Program-made: the position numbers and the translations under genes | From: Cunninghamia lanceolata | Lineage: Eukaryota; Streptophyta; Pinopsida; Cupressales; Cupressaceae | Length of the DNA stretch: 64,000 nucleotides | Reading direction: 5' to 3' | NCBI GenBank assembly: GCA_027924645.1 | Contig: BSBN01000829.1 | Span: forward strand, 1,798,001 to 1,862,000 | Shown: positions 12,115 through 23,779 of the stretch, in pieces | Position numbering within the stretch: the first letter of the stretch is position 1 | How the letters are laid out: the number at the start of each line of letters is the position of its first letter | The notes under the pieces: model-generated | Databases searched by the model: none | Told to the model about the DNA's origin: nothing | Seen by the model: the letters and a program-made list of their open reading frames with translations, nothing else

Positions 12115-12618
12115 GACTCTAACCGTGGATTCAGTACCACCTTGCCTTTTGTCAAAGGTATTTCTAATAAAATTGCCAAAATCCTTCACAAGAAAGGTCT
12201 CCATTGTGCCTTCAAACCTTCTTTTACCATTCATAACCTTATCCCTTCAACTAAAGACTCCACTGATAGTCTCTTAAGTTCAGGTGTCTACAAAATAGAT
12301 TGTTCTTGTGGTACCCCATACATTGGTGAGATAGGGAGATCCATTTGTACAAGAATCAAAGAGCATAACGTAGACATTAAACACGAAAGGGTCACAAAAT
12401 CAGCCCTCACAGATCACTCTTCTAGCACCAAGTATCACATTCGCTTGGAAGACACCCTAGTCCTTGCCAAAGAAGACAATTTCTTCAAGAGAAAACTCAA
12501 AGAGGCTATCTTCATTAGAAACCACCCTACCAACCTCAATAGGGATGAGGGGTGGAACCTAAGCCAATCTTGGAACCCTCTTCTCAACTCCCTCAAACAT
12601 CACCATCATCCCTCCTGA
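12115..12618 (+). pseudogene. PLE GIY-YIG endonuclease domain
   Basis: In the same frame as the RT, after one TGA (12112-12114), this segment has LPFVKGISNKIAKIL, then GVYKIDCSCGTPYIGEIGR (GIY...YIG with the CxC between), then RIKEH and a downstream Glu-containing helix (KLKEAIFIRNHP). The domain supplies the target-nicking nuclease in Penelope elements. The frame ends at TGA 12616-12618. Confidence 0.92.
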
Positions 12619-14396
12619 TCTACTGTTACCTCCTCCTACCTCCCCCTTAGACCTTGCCATGGTCTTTCTTCTTTTCTTTCTCTTCCCCCTTTTCTCCCCA
12701 CCCTCGTGCTCTCATTCCCCCTCTCCTCTTGACCATCCTTGCAACCTCTCTCTCTTTCTCGTCCTTCCTCTTCCCTCATACCTCACCCTCACCCTTTACA
12801 CTTATCCCTACCTTTCCCTTGTCCCTCTCTTCTCACCCTTCCTCTTCTCTTCCTCCTTATCTTCTTTCACTGTCTCGTCTTCCCACCTTGAGGTCTTGTT
12901 CTTGGTGTTCTCCTCATGGTCACTATCCTTCCTCTCTCTCTCTTTACTTGGTTTGCCTTGTTCATTTTCTTCTTCCCTTAGGTCTCTCTTTCGGTAGTAT
13001 TTACTTTTATACACTCCCACTTGTGGATCTTCTTATGCTTTTTTAAGCTTGTACCTTTTCTTGCTTTTTATTGGTTATGGTTGTTACTCATGCATCTAAC
13101 TCTCATTGCACATTCACTCAGGCCTCCCCTTTTTTCTTCTTTTTCTTCTTCTTCTTTTCACTTTTATTTTTATCTTATTATTTGTTGTTTTATTTTTATG
13201 ATTATTATTTTCTTTTGTATTACTATAAGAATAGATATGAAAGAATAATGTTTCTTCCATAAATATTCTTATAGTTTCTTTTAATTTTCATTATTTTTCC
13301 TTATTCTTAATTTATTTTTATAGTCCATTTTTGTTTCATTCTTATTCTTTGATATATTCATTACATTCTCATTTTTTCTTAATTTTGTTTAATTTTTCTC
13401 GTTCTTATATTTTCTTAGTTATAATTGTTTCACATATATACCTTCATTGTTATTATTTTCATATATAAATCTGCTCATATATTCTTATTTTTATATTTAT
13501 ATTTAGGAGTTTATTTATTGTCTCTTCCTTATTCTTATTTTATTATCATGCCACGGTTTTTGTTTCCTCTTTCTTTTAATTATTTACTCCTTGCTCTTCT
13601 TGCCCCATCCCTACGCCTTTCCTTTCTCTTTTCTCTTTTACCCCTATCTCTCTCTTGCCTTTCCCTTCTTTCTCGTTTATATCTCTCATATTCACTGATC
13701 CCTCTTGGGCATTTACAATTCATCTTTCTTTGCTTTCTTCTCTCTCAAGTTTTATATACTTATTTTTATAATTCTTCTTTTTTCTCCTCCTTTTTCCTTT
13801 TTCATCTTCTCACTTTTGCATTCCCCCTTTCTTGGTTTTACTTCTTTTCTCTATTTTACTTCCCCCCCTTTACATTTTCTCTCATCCAAACTCTCATCCC
13901 CTCTCACTCTAATCTCTCATTTGAACCCACCTCTCATTTCCTCTCTTGCTTACTTTTTTTATCTTTTCTACTATTAGGGATTTAATTGCACAATTACTTG
14001 TTTTGATAGTCTTTATTATTCATGTTCTAACCTTTTTACATTTTTAGTGCTACATAATACTTAGATTTATTTTCTTTATTACTTGCTTTTACTAATTTAT
14101 ATATATATATATATATATAGACATTTAGTGTTATATCTTCTTGCCTTGCAATTAGTTTTATTTGTTTTGTTTTTTCACTCCTTGTGGATCTCTCTTTTTT
14201 TTCTTCCTTTTATTATTTTATTTTTAATTTATTTACTTGGAATCTTATCTACTCTTTTCTTCTCCTCCATGGGACTACTCTAGCTTTTCTCATCTTTCAT
14301 GCATACCTCTGTGCTCTCTTTTTAAGAAGCCTCTCTGCAAGTCAAATTCATATGCATTCTCTTCCTTTCCTCCTGATGATGGATCATGGAGTGTGA
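12619..14396 (+). repeat. 1.8-kb pyrimidine-rich tract (T/C strand asymmetry)
   Basis: The + strand is overwhelmingly T and C, first CT-rich (12620-13020), then T-rich with TTCTT and TCTCTC runs. Long open frames (for example 13425-13985) are by-products of this composition and encode only Leu/Phe/Ser-rich strings. An (AT)n run lies at about 14100-14119. It directly follows the PLE stop and may be its 3' untranslated region in part. Confidence 0.75.
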
Positions 14397-17300
14397 TCTG
14401 AAATGTTGAGACAAAAAAGAAAACACAGTTTTTCCAGAAACAATAGCACTATCATCATGGACTATTGAAATATCATGTCTACAAGCAAATAGTCTCACAA
14501 TAGGATGTGGCAGAGATATCAATAAATAAGTTTTCTAGACAATAAACATCTATTTCATTGTCATTCTGATTAGATCTAATCATTTAAGTAACCTGGTGAA
14601 TTCTTGAAAAGAGGAAAAACTATCTTTGAATATCCACATTCGGCATCCTAGTCCCAAAAGTAACCCAATACATTCCTATATAAAAACTACTTCTTTCCCC
14701 AAGAAGCAAGAAAATAAGTAAAGAATCACAAATTGATTTCTAATAAATAAATCCAATCCCTTTCCCAAAACATCGATTAAGGAAAAAATACACTTTCAAT
14801 GAACCATCTTTTGGTCATACAATTGAAATCATAAGTTTATCAATTTGATATAGTTTCTAATCTTGTATTATAGTCACAATGTCTCAAATAAAAGTCATTC
14901 TAAGCTATTAATCTATCTTGTTGTTATCTCTATGACAGGAAGTCTCATTCAATAAAAACAACCTTCCTATCACTACTGTGACAGGAACTATTGCAGTAAT
15001 AAAGAAAGAACACAGAACATAGTTTAATCTAATTTTCGGTCATAAAAAAATGGTATAAAATCTCATTCTCAGGTTTTTCTAATCTTACTATCATTCTAGT
15101 GACTAGAACTAATCTGTTTATACATGCAGTTTATGTGCATATATCTCTCAATAACCTTCCTATCGTTGTTGCAACAGGAACTATGGTAGAATCCAATAAA
15201 TAAATAACTGAGTTTATAAGTAATCTATTGTCTTCCACTGACAATGTTTTCAACTAAGTTTTGATCAGCAATTTCATAAGGAAAAGGTATCTACAGGAAT
15301 ACGATAGTTTCATCTAAATCTTTTAAGAGTTTGAGTTTTATCAAGGAAAGGTTGATTTGCTAATCTATCATTATTTTTAGCCAACATAAAAAGAAATTCA
15401 ATCATACTAATGTTGATAGGGAATTTACCAATAGTGATCTAGAGATTCTAAGGTCTACAGAGAACGTTTATGGCAGTCATAGAAGATCTTGCCATTAGTT
15501 TACAATCAATCTTAAACATCATCTCCTAAGGATAGTGACTTTGTTTCCAGTAGATCTAAACAAGCAATAAGATAAAAATGACTGGCTCAATCCAGTCAGC
15601 CATACAAATGACTCAAGGAAACAACCAATTGACCATACAATGGGATGGCTCAAACTAAGGTGAAAGGCCCAAACTAAGAAATAGTTCAGTAAAATCATGG
15701 GTCAATTAGGAAAGAGCGACCAGTTTAAATGCAATGACCAAAGACAAACAACTAGGATAAAAGGAGCGGCGGCCAGCCTTTCTGCACTTTGATTCCATGA
15801 GAAAAGAGCGATGGGTCAAAGGTAAAGTCAACGACACACACCAAAATGGAATCAGGGAGGAGAATTAGAAGGTATAATATAACACCAACTTAAAGATTGA
15901 TAACAGGAAGTAGTAGGAAATAGATTACCAGGCAGATTTGATAGAGAACAGCTCAGACAGAAAGAAAGAGTAAAAAAACATACGCCACCCACAGGCATAA
16001 ATCTAACATTTTTATAACCACAGAACATGATTCTTAGAAGGTAAATACAGGAATAAAAACCTGGAAAACACATCGATTGGTGAAGTATTCACCGCTACTG
16101 TCGCTGCCTCCCTTTCTCTCTCCTATCACTGCAAATTCTCTTTTTCTTCTGTCACTCCGGGTAAACCAGTTCTCTTCACTGCAATTTGTGGGTCCTCTTT
16201 GCTGAGCGATCTGCTCTTTTAATAAAGTTTTTCTTTCTTATTTTTGGCAGTCTAAGATTAGGTTTAGAACTCAAGTCTCATTTTTTAGTTTGCATGAACA
16301 TTTGACCAATAGAATTAGAGAAAATAAAATGTTATTTAGAACAATAATATAATACCTTTGCAGCTTATTGTCACATGAATGATAGGAATATATATTTTAA
16401 TTCCTTCATTCTTTTCTAAATATAATATTGCTATTTTTAATATTATTTAACTTTTGTTATTAAAACAAAACTAATTAAATAATTAAGAAGAGAAAATGCA
16501 ATACATTATCGCATAAATATATATATATATATACATATTTAATTTTAAGGGACATATTGTCTTCCAAACATCTATAAATAATATTTTATTATTTAATTTA
16601 ATATAAAATCATATATATTTTCTTATTATAATTACACCATTCAAACATAATTTGAAAAGATGTTAAATTTAAGTAATCTCATCATGCATTCGAAAATGAT
16701 TAATAGCCACGCATTAAAGCAATCAAATCCAATCAATAATGCATATGCAACTACGTGATGTGTGTGACTGCATCAGGGTAATCCATCCATCAGTTCTTGC
16801 CAAGTGGCTAGATTATCTCTACCTTAGCCATGCTCTCGTCTTCGATGAGTACCTGCATCCATTTGCACTCAACTCGACGTCAATAGGTTAGTGTCTCCAA
16901 AAACATAGCCGAAGAGAATCATTGTAATCATCTCTACAATATTCAATATTTAAAACAATTTCTAATTTCATCAATATATCTCATAATAATTACCTCCACG
17001 AATGCAAAATTACTTAAAGTAAAGTCAATCACAATATTTTCTCACTAAACTAGAATAATTATATTGTCCATAAAAATGAGACGTGACATACAAGGTGGGC
17101 AATCTTCCTAGAGCAAGCTGTAATGTGTAGAATCCAAGAAGGAGAGTGTTGATCATGTCCCATATATTAAGCTCTCTCCTTCAGTGCAGCCAACAATAAC
17201 CCTAGAATCTTTCCTCCTTTATATGCAACGTGCCATCTGATATGAGCAACAGGGTGCTACCTTTTCCGCCATGAATGAAGTTGTGCCTCAATACAACCAA

Positions 17301-17617
17301 CAAAATTACTATTAGTCTCAATTCAAAAAGAATAAAAGTGCATTGTATATTGCAAGTTTACAAAAGTAAGTCCAAACACAATAGAAAGATAAATCAATTA
17401 AAAAATTGTAGCCTTATCAATAAATGCCTTAAACAGAGTGTTTAACATAGGCCTGAAATATGCATATTGAACCCTTGATTTTAGAACCTTGTTCAAAGTT
17501 TAAGAAAGGTGATATGCTCAGATTATAGAATGAAGTTGACATTATAGAAGGAAGGCTATCAACACTAACCAGACTGGAATGACATTATCAACATAAATTT
17601 CCTGGAAACCAAGTGTT
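14397..17617. other. No gene recognised; degenerate internal repeats
   Basis: A/T-rich sequence. Between about 14920 and 15200 the phrase CTTCCTATC...ACAGGAACTAT recurs at least twice (near 14963 and 15157), with partial copies, suggesting an old repeat. (TA)n occurs near 16516-16532. I see no coding motif. Confidence 0.5.
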
Positions 17618-17692
17618 ATGCCCACATCTCCCATGTGGTCGTGACACGATATCCATGTGTCATGTCCACATTTGTCATGTGGTCATGACACG
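17618..17692. repeat. Two-copy direct repeat (~43-bp period)
   Basis: ATGCCCACATCTCCCATGTG at 17618 and ATGTCCACATTTGTCATGTG at 17661 are each followed by GTC[GA]TGACACG. Each unit also contains a CCACAT...ATGTGG inverted repeat. Confidence 0.75.
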
Positions 17693-17878
17693 GATTACCA
17701 AAAACTTTTCCCACTCGACTCCAAAAACCCCCCTCACATGCAACATGCGCGCTCGGTGGCATACACACAAAGGCAAAGACATCAAATCAAATGTTGGGGT
17801 AATGTAAATTCCCTTCACAACCCCTATGAAATGATAGACTACTAAGGGGGTATGTGACGCAAGGAGCATCACTAAGAG

Positions 17879-17905
17879 GGTTAGTTCCCATAGTTGGGAC
17901 TAACC
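17879..17905. other. Stem-loop
   Basis: GGTTAGTTCCCA, spacer TAG, TTGGGACTAACC form a near-perfect hairpin. No surrounding gene explains it. Confidence 0.6.
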
Positions 17906-20090
17906 CTAAGGTTCCTAGATGAGGTGATCTGATTTTGTTATGAACCAAAATCTAACCCTAGATAGACTACTAACATAATTAACATTAAAATAATTCCATC
18001 TAAGGCTTAATTAAAGTACTTGATCATAATAAATGTGATAAAGCAAAGACATGAAATTAAACACTTAATTAGCCCTTCCACTAATCTAGGGGAAATCTGG
18101 CAGCATAACGCCATATCACTAAATCATGAGTGGAGAGAAATAATTTAAAATAATTTTCACTAATCTCTTTTTTTGAAATTACAAATAATTAAAATTATTA
18201 TTCTCTAATCATCACCCAAAGTTAAATTTAAAGTAAATAAATACATTAGCTAAAAAAAAGTGCCTCATTACAAACTAATAAACTAGCACCCATACCCATA
18301 GGTTCATTCAATTAATCTAGCACCTAAAGGTTCACAATTGGAAGGAGCAAATTAAAGTAACATTATGGTCTAACCATTTAATTACAAAAGCCCAAAAATT
18401 CCTTCCCACTAGTCCTCAACTAATGAACTTAATTCAAAAACACAAATTAAATGCCCACATTCAAACAATGTATTAAACCCAAATTAATATATGGTAAAAA
18501 AAACATTAGGGCATCCAAAACCCTAGAAACAAGTAGACTTATAGAACTAGTCCCATGAACTCAATAGTCATATTATTTAAAAAAAAAATTCTAACTCTCT
18601 CCTCTGATTTTTCCTGGTTCTCTAAGTTTGTTTGGTATTTTCTAACAATTTCTTGTTTGTTGTGTGAGCACAGGTTAAAGAAAATGCCCTAAATGATTTT
18701 CTACGTAATCTCTCTAGTTCTTCCCCCCCTTTTTTTATTACATTTGTGGATGATACACATAGAGTTTGTATTTATGCATAGGGGTATGTGTGTGTGTGTG
18801 TATATATATGCCCACTATCATAAGCAATATACAATGAGCAGCAAAAATAACCAGAAATCATGTGTTGCCCACAGAAGTAACTCTTTACACAAAGAATATG
18901 TATATACAACATAGTGTATGTGTGTGTATATATATATGTATAAGTTAATATATTTATGATAAACATTAAGATATACTATAGGGCTAAGGAATGGCGATCA
19001 AGTGAAGGCCGAACAAAATCATTCATCACAAAGGGTTTCATGTTGCATACGTCAAGTAGGGGTGTCTCAAGGAATGAGAAAATTTAAAGGAATGATGGGG
19101 GTGACACCCCCCCTCCACAAAGTTGAAGCTCTCTGGAGGGGCAGACGGGGTCCATTCCCCCCTCCTCCCTACTGCAGAGCGGTAGCGATACTAATATATT
19201 CATTGTTTCTTTCTTTTTTGACAGTCATATAAAACATAGTAAACCAAGTAGGAATATATATATATAACCCAAAACAATACATGCATAAGAGTATATATAT
19301 ATAACCCAAAACAATATATGCATAAGAGTGTATATATATATATATATTGAAACTGAAATAAAACCTATATATATTCTTCATTCTACCACTATGTAAACCC
19401 ATGGGTTGTATTTTTCCAAACACCCAAATAAAAGTAAATTTCTTTCATATTTAACAAACAACTATATTCATTTAAATTACAATTTTTAGAGATAGGAAGA
19501 GAGGTAGTGAGGAAACCATTTTTATTCATACACAATATATCTTTTTTTTGTCAAAACCATTATAGGAACAAAACAACCAATCTTCTATTTAAAATAAATG
19601 GAATACATATTCTTTTTTTTTTCCTTTTACAAAGAGACTCACAAGGAGTTTACATTCAAACTACACAAGATTTTACAAGCCACAAAGGCCAAGGCAACCA
19701 ACATGCCATACACTACAAAATACACCAAAACGATATTTCTTCAAGTTCTCCAAACTCCAAATGCTTCACCAAAGCCATAGAACCTACAAAACAAACTCAA
19801 GGAAGGTTTCCAAATGCCCATGGGAGCTCACCTCCCAACCATAGACTTGAAACAAGTCACCCCCTAGCTTGGAGGTCACCCATATAACCGGGTTCATACC
19901 ATAAACAAGGATTTAACACCAAAATCACTCACACAAAACATAGATACACCCTCCCAAGGATTTCACATAACGAATCGATTTACTTGGTTTTTGGGGGTAG
20001 GAGAGTGGACTACTCTCAACTCAAGGGGGAAAACCCAAAATCACCAAAACACATAATACTCAAAATCACAAGGCCTCTTGCCTTAATATA
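17906..20090. other. No gene recognised; simple repeats
   Basis: Non-coding A/T-rich sequence with (GT)n(TA)n at about 18787-18808 and 18920-18940. A G/C-rich patch (about 19090-19190) has GGGGGTGACACCCCCC and GAGCGGTAGCG, resembling a fragment of a repeat. Frames such as 19984-20340 lack recognisable motifs. Confidence 0.5.
19252..19348. repeat. Tandem duplication with TA microsatellites (~38-bp period)
   Basis: The unit TATATATAACCCAAAACAAT plus ATGCATAAGAGT occurs twice, each copy bounded by TATA runs, ending in a longer (TA)n. Confidence 0.8.
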
Positions 20091-20180
20091 TCAAAATGTC
20101 AAGAATCCCAAGGCACTCTTTCCTTCACCAAAATCTCAAAATGTCAAAAATCTCAAGGCACTCTTGCATTCACCAAAATC
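20091..20180. repeat. 45-bp tandem repeat, two copies
   Basis: TCAAAATGTCAA[GA]AATC[CT]C followed by AAGGCACTCTT occurs at 20091 and 20136 with few differences. Confidence 0.82.
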
Positions 20181-20610
20181 CCAAATACTCCACAATGCAC
20201 TCCCATGGCCATCCACACCTCCAAATATAGTGAGGTTACCCCCAAGGAGGTTCACTCCTCTCCCACCCCAAAACAAGATGAACTCTTCTCAATGGAGAGC
20301 TTTATCAAACACTCAAAATGAAAACCGACATAACACATAAACCAAAACTCAAACATACACAAATCAACTTCACATGCAATGAAAGTAAATAACATAAGGG
20401 ATATAGCCTTGGGTGCTTACCTTATAAGCCCAAATTTGGAAAGAGGTTGAAGAAGAGCTCCTAAGTCTCCTTTCAATCTCCTTGCAACCAAAATCCTCCA
20501 ACTCTAGTTATCTCCCCCAAATAAATATTCAAGAAAAAGAAGAAAATTTGAAGAACTCTCTCCATCTCTCAAAGAGGGAGTTTAATATGCTAAACCAAAG
20601 AGCCTTGAGG

Positions 20611-20881
20611 AATGAGAAGGTGACACATGTCACCTTCTCCTTCCTCCTCACAACCCACTCACAAAACCCCAAGGGATGAGGAGGTGACACATGTCACACT
20701 CCCATCCCACAAAGCCTCACTCTCTCCCACAAATGCTTTCACACATGTGTGAGAGCATGGTGGAGATGGGAATCCCACATGGAAGGCTCCATAAGGATAA
20801 GGAGAAGACACATGTAATCCTCCTATCCAACAAGGCAAACCCATTCCCTCAAATATGCTCTCACACATGTGTGAGAGCATA
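20611..20881. repeat. Block of palindromes centred on ACACATGT
   Basis: A stem-loop at 20614-20639 has arms GAGAAGGTGAC / GTCACCTTCTC around ACAT. A one-mismatch 26-bp palindrome lies at 20733-20758 and a perfect 28-bp palindrome at 20854-20881 (core CTCACACATGTGTGAG). The last two are about 122 bp apart and part of a degenerate tandem unit that also contains GG[AT]GA[AC]ACATGT. No gene is nearby. Confidence 0.85.
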
Positions 20882-22518
20882 AGAATGAGGCCTCTCACAC
20901 TTGAAGGCCTTGGAAGCTTCCCAAGCCTTCAAGATAAGGGAGACCTTATCCTAGGGAAGTGGAGTTGGTCATGGTGGACTCTTGACTTATCCACCACCTC
21001 ACCCAACTTCAAATTTCGTCACTTAACTTCAGGGTCAAGTTAAGGTGACCAAAAGAAGGTTAAACTAAGGTTTCATATGTTCAAATTGGTCCTAGACCCT
21101 AGGGGTATGACCTAGGGTCATTATTTGACCAAAATAAACACCAAGGGGGCATAAATTCACATAAAAGGGCCCAATAAATAAATAGCACCAAAATAGTGCA
21201 ACTCAAACATTACACTTACAACACATCAATAAATCAATTAAAAGGGTGAACCTAATCAAAATAAACATCAAATACAGACATTACAAATCATCATGCTCCT
21301 TCACAAATGACCTTGGTCCCTCTTGGGACTAGGTTGGCTAAACATGGATATCACATAGGGTTACTGGAATGATCTCTGATTTTTCATGGGCATGGAAAAT
21401 TACCTGCACACTTCCACAAACGGATCAATAGCACATGTTCATTATAGCTGAAGTGAAAGGAAATGCACACACACACACATAGTCGCATAATCACCTATAT
21501 CCTTGATTATACATTATACACATACTATCATTTATATGATTCATAATTCACTTGCATTTCTAAAGATCAAATCAAGATTAAAACTGCATAATATTTCATT
21601 CATTTACTCATTAACTAACATCCCAATTACATCAACATAAATATCACAGAACATTATAACATCAAGTGAAATCTAACATGCGAGCTATAACAACATCACA
21701 TCATGCTCTATCTAACAAATCAAAGCATACGAAATAGTCATGAAAGTCTAAATAAAGAGATTAATAGTCCCCAATGTCCACATGTCCATAAAAATGTCCC
21801 TATGATGTAAGCAAAAATAGAAGGTGAGATAAGTAGGCCTCACACCAAGCCCAAGAATGCCATCAAACTTAGACAACAAAAATGTCAACCCTGGTTCATG
21901 TGTTGTCTCAGTAAAGACCTACACCATGAAAGAATCCATTTATACATAAATTCCAAATTAAGTTGATGAGAAAAGATCTTTGATATCCAACTGGGAAGCC
22001 TTAACATCCAAAAATTACTAACTTGATGTTTCACAAGTTTCCCAATTGTGACATCATCTTTACTTAAGAAACTAGATATTGATCCACTGCCATATTAGAT
22101 CTCATAGGATCCTCCTTCACAAACAACAAATGATATATATTAATTGTTTAACAACTTCCTTAATATCCCCATGTAAGCAAACTAAACTAAGTGAGGTTGA
22201 GGGTTTGAAGTAGAGTACCATCTTTTTGGTATGTTCTTGACTTTGATGACTTGTATCTTGAATGAAAATAGCAAGCTAGCTGCACTGTAAAATCATTATT
22301 AATCATTGTTACAAAAATAACCACAAAATCCTATTTAATTAAATATTTAATCCTTCTAGATATTTCAAGACAAGATATTTTAGTTAATTTCTAAGAAAGC
22401 TAATTTCACTATCCAAACAACCATCAATCTATTTACTATATATAATTTCCCAAAATTTAGAATTTGAATGTAGGATGAGTATTCCAGTAGAAATGATTTT
22501 TTATAAGTTAGACCCTAA
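20882..22518. other. No gene recognised
   Basis: A/T-rich non-coding sequence with a (CA)n microsatellite at about 21463-21479. It precedes the PPR pseudogene. No intact frame above 65 codons. Confidence 0.5.
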
Positions 22519-23035
22519 AAATGTTGCAACTTATGTTCTTCTCTAAAACATTTGTGTAGAAGTGGACAAGTGTGGTGAGGTTCAAATAGTAAGGAGATTG
22601 ATGAAAGATAGAGGAATTAAAAAGATACCCGCATGTAGTTGGATTGAAGGGCATAAAATGGTACATGCTTTTTTGTGTAGGAGACAGATCACATCCACAA
22701 ACATGGGAGAGCTATGCAAAATTGGATAAAATGGCTTGGAAAATGAAGGCAGTAGGGTATTTCTAGATTCAAGACTTTTACTTAATGTTGTGGAATAGAA
22801 GAAAAAAGAATCATTTATCTACTACCATAGTGAAAAGTTAGCAATTGTATTTGGTTTGTTAAACATGGCCCCTGGTACAACCATTAGAGTTTTTAAGAAC
22901 CTTCGAGTATGTTTTGATTTTCACACTGCATCTAAATTCATCTCCAAGATTGTTGTAAGAGAAATTGTTCTGAGAGATGTGAACCATTTCCATCATTTTA
23001 AATAGGTACAATGTTCTTGTGGAGAATATTGGTGA
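22519..23035 (+). pseudogene. PPR protein pseudogene, E/DYW C-terminal domain
   Basis: The broken translation follows the C-terminus of plant PLS-class PPR-DYW proteins, which bind organelle RNA and carry a cytidine-deaminase-like DYW domain. Visible landmarks: [56 protein letters not shown] (HSE of the zinc/deaminase motif), [20 protein letters not shown] (normally C..C, here Phe replaces the second Cys), [13 protein letters not shown] and a terminal CSCGEYW followed by TGA. Stops and shifts interrupt it. Its presence in the CACTA element suggests a captured gene piece, but an older insertion target is possible. Confidence 0.88.
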
Positions 23036-23117
23036 TGCCAAATGAAACAATCTGAAAAATAGGCTTGCACTATAATAATGTGCACTACATCATATATCTA
23101 GTATTAACGAAGGGACA

Positions 23118-23475
23118 TCCATGAAAGCATAGCAACATGGATGTTTTTGTCATATGTTGTAGTTACAAGTGCCCTGCTAAACATACATGAAAATGTGGAA
23201 GCATAGACAAGGCAAGCGAACTGTTTCAAAAAATGCCTCAAAGAAATGTGATATCATGGAATGTCATGATTAAAGGATATGTTTAAAATGGGTTTTTCTG
23301 AAAAGTCCTTAGAAAATTTAAAGAAAATGCAACCAGTGGGTGTAAAGCCCAACTCCTCAACCTTTGAAAGCATCCTTCTTGCCTGTGTGTGAATTGGAGC
23401 TTTGGGTGATGATATGAACATCCATCAAAAAAATATTTGGAAGTATATTTTTATCAGATATTGTAGTTGCAAGTT
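23118..23475 (+). pseudogene. PPR repeat-array pseudogene fragment
   Basis: Typical PPR repeats are readable: KCGSIDKASELFQKMPQRNV, ISWNVMIKGYV, NGFSEKSLENLKKMQ, GVKPNSSTFESILLAC, IGALGDDMNIHQKI and SDIVVASS. Three in-frame stops interrupt them. In a normal gene these repeats precede the DYW domain; here they follow it by about 80 bp. So this is either a second, truncated PPR gene or a rearranged copy. The alignment ends abruptly at the foldback element. Confidence 0.87.
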
Positions 23476-23779
23476 CCACTTTGGATCACCAAAGCCTTCA
23501 CAAACATTTCTACACAAAATTCAATAATGAATAATTTATGCACAGATTCTCTTTTGAATGATGCACAAAGCCTCCACCGCAACACCGCACGGTTTGTTGT
23601 TGGGACTTGTGGTGATGCAAGAATCACCTGCATCACCGTTAGGCCCAGCAACAGTGCAGTGTTGCGGTGGAGGCTTTGTGCATCATTCAAAAGAGAATTT
23701 GTGCATAAATTCTTCATTCTTGAATTTTGTGCAGAAGTTTTTGTGAAGGCTTTGGTGAACCAAAGTGAAACTTGTAATA
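23457..23779. repeat. ~320-bp foldback (inverted-repeat) element in PPR pseudogene
   Basis: The left arm (about 23470-23585) and right arm (about 23657-23774) are near-complete inverse copies (CACCAAAGCCTTCACAAAC / GTTTTTGTGAAGGCTTTGGTG; AAGCCTCCACCGCAACAC / GTTGCGGTGGAGGCTT). The spacer is also self-complementary (GGTGATGCA / TGCATCACC; TGTTG / CAACA). Transcribed, it would form one long hairpin. It could be a MITE, an inverted duplication feeding small-RNA production, or a MIRNA-like locus. A clear TSD was not found. Confidence 0.85.

Larger units (their letters stand above)
9737..12618 (+). pseudogene. Penelope-like element (PLE) ORF: Ser/Pro-rich N-terminus, RT, GIY-YIG endonuclease
   Basis: One long degenerate reading frame runs in frame 2 from 9737 to about 10800, then, after a shift in a C-run (10801-10808), in frame 1 to the TGA at 12616-12618. 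In-frame stops lie at 10166, near 10306, in tandem near 10396, at 10984 and at 12112. The RT resembles the telomerase-related RTs of Penelope elements rather than LTR or LINE RTs. The C-terminus is a GIY-YIG nuclease with the Penelope-type CxC insert. The ORF is about 960 codons, full-length for the family. It lies inside the CACTA element, either as a later retrotransposition or as cargo. I could not define terminal repeats (pLTRs). Confidence 0.9.

Noticed and set aside
12654..13985. Several 70-190-codon frames rich in Leu/Phe/Ser resembling membrane proteins
   Set aside because: They lie in a pyrimidine-only-like tract where stops are rare by composition; overlapping frames are equally open.
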